Made by a program: the position numbers and the translations under genes
Shown: positions 18,185-26,434 of the stretch, piece by piece
How positions within the stretch are numbered: position 1 is the first letter of the stretch
Layout of the letters: each line of letters opens with the position of its first letter
Notes under the pieces: model-generated
The model's input: the letters and a program-made list of their open reading frames with translations, nothing else
The model's database searches: none
What the model was told of the DNA's origin: nothing
Assembly (NCBI GenBank): GCA_003635265.1
Contig: PYIZ01000032.1
Location: forward strand, 22,239-86,238
DNA from: Candidatus Poribacteria bacterium
GTDB lineage: Bacteria; Poribacteria; WGA-4E; PCPOR2b
Reading direction: 5' to 3'
Length of the DNA: 64,000 nt

Positions 18185-19345
18185 TTAGAGTGCTTGTTGA
18201 TAGAGGTCGATCATGTCTTGCTCAGTGCAAGGGCGGGGATTGGTTAGGTGGCACTGATCCGCCATTGCCTGCTCCGCGAGGCGAGGAATCATCTCTGCCT
18301 TCACATTGACCTCCCGCAAGTGTGACGGGATGCCAATATCCTTGCATAACTGCGTGACCTGATCTATTGCAGCTTGTGCGGCTTCCTCCGGTGATAGTGC
18401 GTGGATATTCACGCCAAATGCTGCAGCGATATCCTTTAGTTGGTCTGTTGCCGCCTCCTTGTTGAACGCCATTGTGTATGGGAGGAGAATCGCGTTTGCA
18501 AGTCCATGATGTAGATCGGCGACCGTCGAAAGCGGGTGTGCCAGTGAATGGTTGACGCCCAGTTCTTTCTGAAACGCTATAGCACCCATCATCGCCGCCA
18601 TCATCATCGCACCACGCGCTTCGAGGTCGCTGCCATTTTCGACAGCACGCCGTAGGTTTTGGGCGACTAGTTTTACCCCGGCAAGCGCAATCCCATCGCA
18701 GATTGGATGATAGGCGGTTGAGAGGTAGGATTCAAGGTTGTGGGTAAGTGCGTCCATCCCTGTCGCAGCGGTCAAGGTTTTGGACAATCCAACGGTCAAT
18801 TCCGGATCCACGATTGCGACTTTGGGCAGCAAGTAAGGACTAAACACTAACGCCTTGCGGCCTAACGATTTTATCGTGACGACGGCGCCGCGCCCAACTT
18901 CGCTCCCGGTTCCTGCGGCGGTTGGAATGGCGAGCATTGATGGAAGGTCGGACGAGATTTTGTCCAATCCGCCATTAAGGACTTCGTATTCTGCTAACGA
19001 CAGGGGGTGTGTTGCCTTCAAACAGATTAATTTGGCAACATCTAGCGGACTCCCACCGCCCATACCAATTACAAATTCGCAGCCTTCCTTTTGAAAAACC
19101 TCCACGCCGTCGAACACATCGGCTTCGACCGGATTCCCGTGGACGCCGTCATAGATTGCGTAGTCGATTCGTGCCGCTTCGAGTCGCTGCGTCACTTCAT
19201 CTGCTAATCCTACTTCGCGAATCCCCTTGTCCGTTACCAATAAAACTTTGTAGGCGGAGTAAGCCGAGAGTTGTTCGGCGAGTGTGTTAATTGTCCCGAC
19301 GCCGAAGATGATTTTGTTAGGAAAACTGAAGATAGAAGGAGACAT
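18185..19345 (-). CDS. Iron-containing alcohol dehydrogenase
   Basis: A 386-residue group III (FucO/EutG-like) NAD(P)-dependent alcohol dehydrogenase. GMGGGSPLDVAK (94-105) binds the nucleotide, followed by PTAAGTGSEV (141-150). The metal ligands D198, H202, H266 and H280 have the exact spacing of FucO (D-x3-H, then H, then 14 residues to H). AAGGA lies about 8 bases before the ATG. It stands next to an ankyrin gene, and the substrate cannot be told from context. Confidence 0.93.
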   Translation of the reverse strand: MSPSIFSFPNKIIFGVGTINTLAEQLSAYSAYKVLLVTDKGIREVGLADEVTQRLEAARIDYAIYDGVHGNPVEADVFDGVEVFQKEGCEFVIGMGGGSPLDVAKLICLKATHPLSLAEYEVLNGGLDKISSDLPSMLAIPTAAGTGSEVGRGAVVTIKSLGRKALVFSPYLLPKVAIVDPELTVGLSKTLTAATGMDALTHNLESYLSTAYHPICDGIALAGVKLVAQNLRRAVENGSDLEARGAMMMAAMMGAIAFQKELGVNHSLAHPLSTVADLHHGLANAILLPYTMAFNKEAATDQLKDIAAAFGVNIHALSPEEAAQAAIDQVTQLCKDIGIPSHLREVNVKAEMIPRLAEQAMADQCHLTNPRPCTEQDMIDLYQQAL

Positions 19346-19398
19346 GTATCTATCCTTTTTCTAATGCGTGATGCGTGAAACGTGATGCATAAGTTGGT

Positions 19399-19968
19399 TC
19401 ATTGGTTTGCCAATCGTAGTTCTGCGGTCGTCTTGCCGCCATGTTCGACAAGCACCTCGATAACGGCTTCATTGCCTTTCCGAATTGCATCGTCCAACGC
19501 GGTTTGGTCATGATCTCCGGTTGCCCGGCGATTAATATCTACTCCGTGCGTTATAAGCAACAGAGCTGCCCTACGATAGCCATCTGAGTTTTCCTGTCCG
19601 CTGGTTGAGCCGCCTTGGGCTGCGGCGTGGAGTGCTGTTGTCATACCGAACGCATCCCCGTTGACATCTGCCCCATCTCTAAGGAGCAATTCAACGGCGT
19701 CAGCACACCCGGCGTCCGCCGCCCAAGCGAGCGGTGTTCGCCACCATTGGGCTCGGCGTGCGTTCGCGTCTGCCCCGGATTGAACGAGTTGCTCACACAG
19801 ATTGGTCATATTTCTGTGTGCCGCCCAATGCAGAGGTGTTGCACCTCGGAGGACACCTTCTCTGAGTGATTCGCCGATTGCGAGTGCGGGTTGTTGTTCG
19901 ATAAGTTCTTGGGCAGTAAGTTCATCTCCGTTGTCAATTGCATCGATCAGTTCATCTACAGATGCCAT
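19399..19968 (-). CDS. Ankyrin-repeat protein
   Basis: 189 residues containing four or five ankyrin repeats: GATPLHWAAHRNMTNLCEQLVQSGADANARR, WWRTPLAWAADAGCADAVELLLRDGADVNG, MTTALHAAAQGG...AALLLITHGVDINRR, and QTALDDAIRKGNEAVIEVLVEHGG (each shown in parts). No signal peptide or membrane segment. Ankyrin repeats bind proteins; such proteins are frequent in host-associated bacteria. GGAG lies 6 bases before the ATG at 19968. Confidence 0.9.
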   Translation of the reverse strand: MASVDELIDAIDNGDELTAQELIEQQPALAIGESLREGVLRGATPLHWAAHRNMTNLCEQLVQSGADANARRAQWWRTPLAWAADAGCADAVELLLRDGADVNGDAFGMTTALHAAAQGGSTSGQENSDGYRRAALLLITHGVDINRRATGDHDQTALDDAIRKGNEAVIEVLVEHGGKTTAELRLANQ

Positions 19969-20310
19969 ACTTTACTCCAATAAAACTGTGGTTCTTATTC
20001 GCGTGGGTTCGCATGATTCGCGGAGGCTTATTTTCCTCCACGAATCTTTATTGTTGGTGTTGTAAACTTTCGTAACGCCAAAAGCATTATAACCCAAAGC
20101 AATCTGCTAAGTATAAGGGGATTGCATGTAAATGTCAACAATCTTTCAAAGTAGCGAGAGTCATGGAAATTGTATTGACAGCAACTTGGGTCAGTGCTAT
20201 AATGTGCAAGCCAGAGTTAGGCTATTGCGCCGATTAAGCACTTATATCTAAAAAAATTAACACTGATCCATGCTCATAATTTTCATCATTAAATAGACGG
20301 GAGGCGGACC
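19969..20310. other. Divergent intergenic region
   Basis: About 340 bases between the ankyrin gene (minus) and the reductase gene (plus). The only clear signal is the consensus promoter at 20175-20203; the about 100-base leader after it shows no obvious riboswitch. Confidence 0.5.
20175..20203 (+). promoter_or_regulatory. Consensus sigma-70 promoter of the reductase gene
   Basis: TTGACA (20175-20180) and TATAAT (20198-20203) are separated by exactly 17 bases, a full consensus match in both boxes. Transcription would begin near 20210, leaving a leader of about 100 bases before the GTG start at 20311. Confidence 0.85.
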
Positions 20311-21306
20311 GTGATAACGTCTTTCTTAGAAAAACCTGCTGATTCACCGCTTATGCCAATCCCAGAAACAGCGGTAAATATTTATACGCCAAAAAATCCC
20401 TTTGCGGCAGAGGTCGTGAGTAAGTATCGGATTACCGATAGTTCCAGTCCGAATTACGGTTGGCATGTCGTTCTTAATCTTAAGGGGAGCCAAATGGTGG
20501 GAAAATATCGCATCGGTCAGAGTATCGGCGTGGTGCCGACCGGACGCTTCAATGATGCGGCGTTCAATTATGCGCATGAGGCTCTGAACGATAAGATTCG
20601 GCTGTATTCAATCACTTCTGCCTGCTGGGGCGATGATTGGAAGGGAGAAACCGTATCGCTATGTGTCAAACGGGAGATCGCAGAGGATGCGGAAACAGGC
20701 GAATTGGTTTTGGGCGTAGATTCAAACTATATCTGTGATGCGAAGCCCGGCGATGAGATGCTCATTACAGGACCCGTGGGCAAGAGTTTCCTACTACCGG
20801 ATAATCCGCTCGATTACAATTACGTCTTCACAGCGACAGGGACGGGGATTGCCCCGTTTGTTGGGATGCTTGTGGAGTTATTCAATCAGGGCTTTGAGCG
20901 GGAAGTCTGGCTTATCTTTGGCGTTCCGTATTCCACAGACATCATGTATAACGAAGAATTTCTTTATTTCGCAGAACGCTACCCGAATTTTCACTATACC
21001 ACTGCGATTAGCCGAGAACAGACCAACGCGCGTGGCGGCAAGATGTATGTGCAGGACCGCCTCGAAGAGCATCAGGACGGGCTTATCCCTCTGCTAGAAC
21101 AGCCGGATACCCTGTTTTATATGTGTGGGCTAAAGGGCATGGAATACGGCATCTATCCATGGCTCTATCGGATAGAGTCGAACCTTGTCAACCTACCGGG
21201 CGGTCTGACTGTGGCGGACATTGAGGGGTTATCTCGTGATGCTCCAGAGTGGTCAAAGATTGAGAGGGCACGGGATAAAGAACGTCTATTCAAGGAAACG
21301 TATTAA
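20311..21306 (+). CDS. Plant-type ferredoxin-NADP+ reductase-like FAD oxidoreductase
   Basis: A 331-residue FAD/NADP oxidoreductase. FAD site R97-LYSITS; phosphate/NADP segment GPVGKSFLLP (154-163); ATGTGIAPF (175-183); and YMCGLKGMEYG (270-280) as in plant and cyanobacterial FNR. It ends in KETY, so a C-terminal tyrosine (Y331) can stack on the flavin as in plant-type FNR. GTG start with GGGAGG just upstream. It exchanges electrons between NADP(H) and ferredoxin or flavodoxin. The N-terminal about 30 residues are extra and unassigned. It is alone on the plus strand between two minus-strand blocks. Confidence 0.88.
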   Translation: MITSFLEKPADSPLMPIPETAVNIYTPKNPFAAEVVSKYRITDSSSPNYGWHVVLNLKGSQMVGKYRIGQSIGVVPTGRFNDAAFNYAHEALNDKIRLYSITSACWGDDWKGETVSLCVKREIAEDAETGELVLGVDSNYICDAKPGDEMLITGPVGKSFLLPDNPLDYNYVFTATGTGIAPFVGMLVELFNQGFEREVWLIFGVPYSTDIMYNEEFLYFAERYPNFHYTTAISREQTNARGGKMYVQDRLEEHQDGLIPLLEQPDTLFYMCGLKGMEYGIYPWLYRIESNLVNLPGGLTVADIEGLSRDAPEWSKIERARDKERLFKETY

Positions 21307-21455
21307 GACGTTAGAAGTACATTAGTTCATCGGTTCACTAGTTCATTTTTGTCGCCCTTCAGAAGTTAATGAAGCATAATGCGTAACGAGTGTAAGGTCG
21401 ATGGCTCTCGGAACAGAGAATTTACGCATTACGCATTATTCCTTACGTTTCATGT

Positions 21456-22280
21456 CTAGCCAACTTCCTCACCGTCGAGCCTACCAACCTGCAGATCGAT
21501 TTCTTCGCGGGTCTCCATCTTATCGATTTTGCCGTCCGCCATGTAGAAGATTCGATCCGACACATCAAGCATCTTGGTATCGTGGGTGGCTGTGATAATT
21601 GTGACCCCGTTCACCTCATTCAAAGTTTTCAATAGGGCGATGATCTCAAGCCCGGTCCGTGTGTCTAGGTTTCCCGTCGGTTCATCTGCGAGGACAATTG
21701 CGGGATCGTTTGCGAGGGAACGCGCAACGGCGACACGTTGTTGCTGACCACCGGAGAGTTCGAGCGGTTTATGCTGGACCCGTTCTCCTAACCCCACAGT
21801 GGTTAGCAGTTCAACCGCTTTTGTGCGGCTATCGTCCGCGGTCATCCCAGCGAAGATCATAGGAAGGGAGACATTTTCGAGGGCGGTCATCACAGGGATA
21901 AGGTTGAACGACTGGAAGATGTAACCGATTTTACGGCAACGCAGCCACGCCAATTCGTAGGCATCCAGTTGCGCGATGTCCACCTCATCGATGTAGACCC
22001 TGCCTTCTGTCGGCTTGTCCAAGCCACCAATCATATTGAAAAGCGTCGACTTACCGGACCCCGAAGGTCCCATAATCGAGATGTATTCGCCGCGGCGGAT
22101 TTCAAAGTTAGTGCCGCGCAACGCCTCAACGACGGTGGTGCCCATCTCGTATTTTTTGATCAAGTTCCTGACCCGGACTGTGTTTTCCTTGGGTAGATCC
22201 CTCGCAAACCGTGCGGGGGTTTCCGTCGGCACGGGGGGCTGCCCTGCTGTTTCCGGAGTTAATCCTTCTAATTCTGCCAT
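21456..22280 (-). CDS. ABC transporter ATP-binding protein, LolD/MacB type
   Basis: From the ATG at 22280 a 274-residue ATPase. Walker [10 protein letters not shown] (about 71-79), Q-loop [18 protein letters not shown], signature [16 protein letters not shown], Walker [13 protein letters not shown] and switch TATHD. The region after Walker A ([17 protein letters not shown]) is typical of the LolD/MacB/FtsE-like group that pairs with FtsX-type permeases. An N-terminal extension of about 35 residues is unusual. The start is 1 base after the TAA of the PqqD-like gene, so the two are coupled. The only FtsX-type permease in the window is the giant protein at 28645-36063; partnership is inferred. 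Confidence 0.93.
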   Translation of the reverse strand: MAELEGLTPETAGQPPVPTETPARFARDLPKENTVRVRNLIKKYEMGTTVVEALRGTNFEIRRGEYISIMGPSGSGKSTLFNMIGGLDKPTEGRVYIDEVDIAQLDAYELAWLRCRKIGYIFQSFNLIPVMTALENVSLPMIFAGMTADDSRTKAVELLTTVGLGERVQHKPLELSGGQQQRVAVARSLANDPAIVLADEPTGNLDTRTGLEIIALLKTLNEVNGVTIITATHDTKMLDVSDRIFYMADGKIDKMETREEIDLQVGRLDGEEVG

Positions 22281-22281
22281 T

Positions 22282-22701
22282 TTACCTGTTTCCTTTCTTC
22301 GTTTGTTGGGGAACCGCAAATCCTACCATTCCCCGCTTGCCTAACTGCCGCATAAACTGGAATAGCGATGTCTCCGCCTCTTTTCTCGTCATGCGATACT
22401 TATCACAAAGTTGTTTGACAATATGACCGATGGAGTTATGTCCATCGCATAATTGCCATACAAAGCCTCCTACATCGTCCAAGACAACTACACGGTTGGG
22501 AGGTAGCATAAACAGTTTCGCTACCAACTTTAACCACAGCGTCTCCTTCTGGGGGATAACCAATGCGACTTCCCCCTTGTCATCGACCTCCCATTCGATT
22601 AGCTGGTTGCGTAGCGGCAGTGATTTTATGATGTCCGCTCGATCCAGTTGCGATTCTGGACGTTTCTTGAGCCTGAGTTTATAAAGAATTGTATTGATCA
22701 T
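22282..22701 (-). CDS. PqqD-like protein (RiPP-recognition-element fold)
   Basis: 139 residues. The C-terminal about 75 residues follow the PqqD pattern: VVVLDDVGGFVWQLCDGHNS, IGHIVKQLCDKYRM, EAETSLFQFMRQLGKRGMVGF. PqqD folds present peptide substrates to radical-SAM or other modifying enzymes, and similar domains accompany many peptide-modification and export loci. No radical-SAM enzyme is nearby, so the substrate is unknown. The N-terminal about 60 residues are an uncharacterised extension. Its stop codon is directly followed by the ATPase start. Confidence 0.75.
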   Translation of the reverse strand: MINTILYKLRLKKRPESQLDRADIIKSLPLRNQLIEWEVDDKGEVALVIPQKETLWLKLVAKLFMLPPNRVVVLDDVGGFVWQLCDGHNSIGHIVKQLCDKYRMTRKEAETSLFQFMRQLGKRGMVGFAVPQQTKKGNR

Positions 22702-22771
22702 CGTTTTATTTAGTTCATTGGTACATTAGTTCACTAGTGCATTAATGAACTCTTGAACTAGTGAACTCCGC
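22702..22771. repeat. TTCATT/TTCACT word run
   Basis: A short gap made almost entirely of the words TTCATTGG, TACATTAG, TTCACTAG and their reverse complements (ATGAACTC, CTAGTGAAC), which can fold back on each other. It separates the PqqD-like gene from the duplicated-domain gene. Confidence 0.8.
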
Positions 22772-23701
22772 TTAATGACACTGAATACTTGCGGCGATCT
22801 CCTCTGCTGTCCTCGCTGCATCCTGTTTGGCGATCGCTTGAACGACGTAGATCCGATTGGAGTGATGACAGCGCCAGAGGTTGACGGCGAAAGTTTTGCG
22901 ACGCATAACTTTGTCGATAACCAGAGCGGGGCCAAAAGGAACGCGGTCTATGAGGCGGGTTTCCTCGCCAATTAGCGTGAGCCGTTCCTCTGCGTCACCG
23001 TTGCTGGATTCGATTGAGAAGCCGTATCCACGGATGGCTTTGGCGTATCTCCCGCGAAACCATTCCTCAAGATCTTGTTCCTTCAGGGTAACATCTGCGA
23101 CCCCATACCGTTCGATGCTAACCTTTCGGCTGCCGTCTACGAATGAGAAGAGCAGGTAGCCGGACAATAGTTTATGCTTGTCGAGCCGATACCGCCGCGG
23201 AACTTCTGCATTGAGTTGATAAGCGCTCCAGAGCGTTGCCTGTCCTACCGGGTGATCTTGAACAGAACTAAAGATACGGCTGGTTGTCTCCTTGATATTT
23301 TCCTTGAGATGTCCCATAACCTGCACGATTGTAATTCGTTTGCAGATGTGGCAGTGGAAGATGACGCCGCTTGCCCGAAAGTCGCCCTTCCAGTTGAAGA
23401 AAGCAACCTCTCTGTCCTCAAAAAACTCCTCATCCTTGATTAGATTGACGTTACGTTGGATGTGGAGGTTTGTGTCTTTGCGTTTATAATTTTTGCGGAC
23501 GAGTTTGAAATAGTCGTCGAGAACCTTTTGGAGGTCTGGCTTTTTTTGCTTTGATTCGGACCATTTTAACTCAAGGCGCGGCATATCCGCATCCTCAAGG
23601 CGCAGGTATCCGCTTTTATCGTCGCCGGATAATCCACTCAATTCCCAATCTTCGGGTAGTTCAAGGGTGATGCCACCCCACCCTAAAGTTGTCCAGTTCA
23701 T
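22772..23701 (-). CDS. Unrecognised protein with an internally duplicated Cys/His domain
   Basis: From the ATG at 23701 a 309-residue protein; the upstream extension to 23797 would translate repeat DNA and is rejected. The start WGGITLELPEDWELSGLSG is distinctive. The two halves look like copies: each has a strand-rich start (SGYLRLEDADMPRLELKW / SGYLLFSFVDGSRKVSIERYG), an aromatic lysine/arginine helix (VLDDYFKLVRKNYKRK / LEEWFRGRYAKAIRG), and a Cys-His motif in a late strand (FHCHICKRITIVQVMG / LWRCHHSNRIYVVQAIA). The paired C-H sites could bind metal or be structural. It lies between a broken four-helix gene and the PqqD-ATPase pair, same direction. Confidence 0.7.
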   Translation of the reverse strand: MNWTTLGWGGITLELPEDWELSGLSGDDKSGYLRLEDADMPRLELKWSESKQKKPDLQKVLDDYFKLVRKNYKRKDTNLHIQRNVNLIKDEEFFEDREVAFFNWKGDFRASGVIFHCHICKRITIVQVMGHLKENIKETTSRIFSSVQDHPVGQATLWSAYQLNAEVPRRYRLDKHKLLSGYLLFSFVDGSRKVSIERYGVADVTLKEQDLEEWFRGRYAKAIRGYGFSIESSNGDAEERLTLIGEETRLIDRVPFGPALVIDKVMRRKTFAVNLWRCHHSNRIYVVQAIAKQDAARTAEEIAASIQCH

Positions 23702-23729
23702 AACGTAATACGTAATGCGTGAAGCGTGG

Positions 23730-24198
23730 TTAGGAGAACGGTACGTGTTGTACAAGAGGATCTGTGCTCTCCATATTGTAGGCCTGAGGGACTTCACGTA
23801 GAGTCCCCTGACGTTGTTCTGGAACCATCGTTAGTAGCAATCGAATAATATGGGTGAGAAGACTCAGGCGATGGGCAGTAACCGCCGGACCCAATATGTG
23901 CCTGCCCTTGTAATACCAATCCCGGCTCTCTAGCAGAACCGAGCGCATATTCATAGAAACGGGATCTATCCTTGCCTGTTCCGCGTGAATAACCTTCAGC
24001 GAGGTTCGCACTGATAGAACCTAGAGACCGGTAGAGTTGATTTGACAATGCCAGTGTACGTTTATCCCGCATCAGTTTAGTTGCGTCATGCCACCCAACA
24101 TCCGCAATAAACAATCCTAGACGATAAGCCTTTATCTTCCATAAAGAGTCGTTAGTGATTTCAGTAGGAACCGATTTTTCCCATTCTTCATAGTTCAT
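23730..24198 (-). pseudogene. Four-helix bundle protein (S23/IVP type), frameshifted
   Basis: Residues 1-87 from the ATG at 24198 follow the four-helix-bundle pattern (LWKIKAYRLGLFIADV, ALSNQLYRSLGSISANLAEGYSRGTGKDRSRFYEYALGSARE, shown in parts). The frame then turns into unlike sequence, while the next frame continues the family with ESRDWYYKGRH and LLTHIIRLLLTMVPEQ up to a stop at 23730. The switch lies at about 23925-23932, where a GAGA run has lost two bases. Proteins of this family come from rRNA intervening sequences and related mobile-like genes. Either the gene is dead or the sequence has an error. Confidence 0.75.
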
Positions 24199-24266
24199 TC
24201 GACCGATTTTTTTGCATACTCCTGTGAGATTTCACGGTTAACGCTTTATGTTTTACGCTTCACGCA

Positions 24267-26264
24267 TTAGAACGGTTTGACAATGACCGCTTTAGAGACT
24301 AGCGCAATAGCGACTGTTCCCATTCCAATCAGTCCAACGCCACAAGTAAAGCCTGCCGCCAGAACAGGATTAAACATGAACCAGCGTTTCAGACCGAATT
24401 TCTTAATCATGTAAAACCGACCGACAATTGCGCCGAACACTTTTGGAAGCATCATACCCGGATCTGCACCGATACCGCCCACGATTCCGTAGAACCACAT
24501 ACTTGGCATCTTCGCTACCCAGAGTACACCGTAGATTGCCAGAGAGGAGGCGAAGCCTGCCGCCACATAATTGCCACGAATGGCTTGCAACATCTGGCTG
24601 TTTCCGTCCCGCAGCGAGGTTTTCCAGAGGCATTCATTGGTCGCATAGAGGGGCCACCACGTCTGTGCGAATGGGTATTGCGCCGACGGGATCGGTGCAA
24701 CTTTCCAGACAAAATGCCAAACCACAATGCCAGAAACGATCAGAATCGGCATAAGTAGCAATCGTGCGGCGATACTACTGGTGAAGGTGGTGCCTGTCAA
24801 TTCGAGGACGCGCCAACTTTGTGTGCCACGTCCGTAATCTTCGTCGGGCAGCGGAACGAACCAGATATCGATCTCCTCATAACGACTCAAGATAAATGTC
24901 GTTTCGTGAAGGTAAGGGATCTCGAAAAGGTCGCGACCGAGTATCCCGTACGTTCTCGCAGTGATGTATGAATTGACCGGGGTATACAAAAAGGCGAAGC
25001 CGACTAGGAAAATCAACGGGAAGTTCGGCGCCATATAGGTGTGAACAATATAGATGAAGGTCGTCATCCCAAAGAGCCACAGGATTGCCATCAACCAGAG
25101 CGGAAAATCGCCGCGTCCCGGAGGTGGTGCGCGTAACGATCTACCTACATCAGTCTGTTCCTGTCGGGCTTGCTTAAACTTTATCACCATCGGAATCGAG
25201 GCTGCCATGCCAACGAGGGCGAAGCTGAAAGATTTTCCCATCCCGAAGCTGATCCAGAAATCGAGACCATTGTATAAGCCCACACCACGAACATCTAAGC
25301 CGGGACGCCACTGATGTAAAATTTCCGCAGGATAGAGGATTCGTGGATTCAGAATAAACTGGGTAAAGAACGCGCCTGCGAGTTCCGTCATGATGATAGG
25401 AAATGGCAGCACAAAACCGGTGAGTATCGCTCCGAAGTCGGTTGATAAGGCGAACACACCTGTTGGTGCGACTTCTTCGATTACATTCGTGAAATCAATA
25501 AATGGAATCTTTAGGAGCTGTATCGGCGTTGACATCATCACCCCTGTGAGTGAAGGGATGCCGATATAGATAAACCCCCAGATCAACCCCGCCATAGATC
25601 CGACTGAAAAGACACGCCAACGCCATGTTTCCTCGCGCCCGGTGGTCTCTGCCAATGCGGTCGCACCTTGTGCTTCGATGGGTGCCATTGGGTATGGCAG
25701 CCGCTCCATGTCCGCTGTCAGTCGAAACAGAAAGTAACCTGCACTGATATAGCGGATCTCTCCCAAGAGCTTGAATATCAGAAAGAATGCGATGGGCCAG
25801 AACCAGTCCATGTGCAAGAGCGAACGCTCTGCGATAGCTAGCGCATCTTTCGGCGGCACAATCCAGAAAGGGATCTTATCCGCAATTTCGTACGACGCAG
25901 CTTGTGGCGTATTGACAAAGTATGCGTACCAGATAAAGCCGCGATACTGACCCCCGGACCCGACCGCTGCACCGGTGAGTCCAAGTAACATATAAAGCTC
26001 TTGTCGTCGAGCGGTTGTGAAAGATCGACGGGCTAACTCCGTGAACAGGATAACTGCGACCCACGGCGCTGCGCCTGCGCCGGACTGACCGGATACGAGG
26101 GTTAGATAGATTGACCCCGGCATCATCAGCAAGCCGACAAAAAGTGCGCCCAAAAAGACCTTCAGCGTTAGACCTGACTCAAAGGTGCGGATTCCACCAT
26201 CTATGTCGTAACGCTGCGCCCAAGTTTGCCATTCTTCTGCTTGTGTAATGCGTTCTCTTGCCAT
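24267..26264 (-). CDS. OPT-like (DUF6785/6784-type) multi-pass membrane protein, copy 1
   Basis: 665 residues with about a dozen hydrophobic segments, e.g. VFLGALFVGLLMMPGSIYL, FWPIAFFLIFKLLGEIRYI, VGSMAGLIWGFIYIGIPSL, FVLPFPIIMTELAGAFF, SLAIYGVLWVAKMPSMWFYG. The gating-like GSIYLTLVSGQSGAGAAPWV region and the overall plan recall the oligopeptide transporter (OPT) superfamily as seen in Poribacteria and Planctomycetes. It lies in the inner membrane; the substrate is unknown. The closely related gene at 26435 lies directly ahead of it. Both have the same length and the same ends, and were made by tandem duplication. Confidence 0.75.
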   Translation of the reverse strand: MARERITQAEEWQTWAQRYDIDGGIRTFESGLTLKVFLGALFVGLLMMPGSIYLTLVSGQSGAGAAPWVAVILFTELARRSFTTARRQELYMLLGLTGAAVGSGGQYRGFIWYAYFVNTPQAASYEIADKIPFWIVPPKDALAIAERSLLHMDWFWPIAFFLIFKLLGEIRYISAGYFLFRLTADMERLPYPMAPIEAQGATALAETTGREETWRWRVFSVGSMAGLIWGFIYIGIPSLTGVMMSTPIQLLKIPFIDFTNVIEEVAPTGVFALSTDFGAILTGFVLPFPIIMTELAGAFFTQFILNPRILYPAEILHQWRPGLDVRGVGLYNGLDFWISFGMGKSFSFALVGMAASIPMVIKFKQARQEQTDVGRSLRAPPPGRGDFPLWLMAILWLFGMTTFIYIVHTYMAPNFPLIFLVGFAFLYTPVNSYITARTYGILGRDLFEIPYLHETTFILSRYEEIDIWFVPLPDEDYGRGTQSWRVLELTGTTFTSSIAARLLLMPILIVSGIVVWHFVWKVAPIPSAQYPFAQTWWPLYATNECLWKTSLRDGNSQMLQAIRGNYVAAGFASSLAIYGVLWVAKMPSMWFYGIVGGIGADPGMMLPKVFGAIVGRFYMIKKFGLKRWFMFNPVLAAGFTCGVGLIGMGTVAIALVSKAVIVKPF

Positions 26265-26434
26265 AACAACTCACAGTTCATTAATTCAGGGGGGCATTGG
26301 TTCATTAATTATGGACTTAATAGCTTATTGATGGTATATCCTTTAGTAGGTTGAGCTGCCAAGATCGACAGTTAAGTGTCGAGATATGAATCTCGACCTA
26401 CGGGTTGTGCTGACTGGTATTTACATGTTACTCA
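26265..26434. repeat. Repeat gap between the two OPT-like genes
   Basis: Contains TTCATTAATTCA / TTCATTAATT words (about 26277-26310) and GTCGAGAT...ATCTCGAC followed by CTACGGG (26378-26404), the same unit as at 9028-9054. No gene is seen. Confidence 0.75.
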
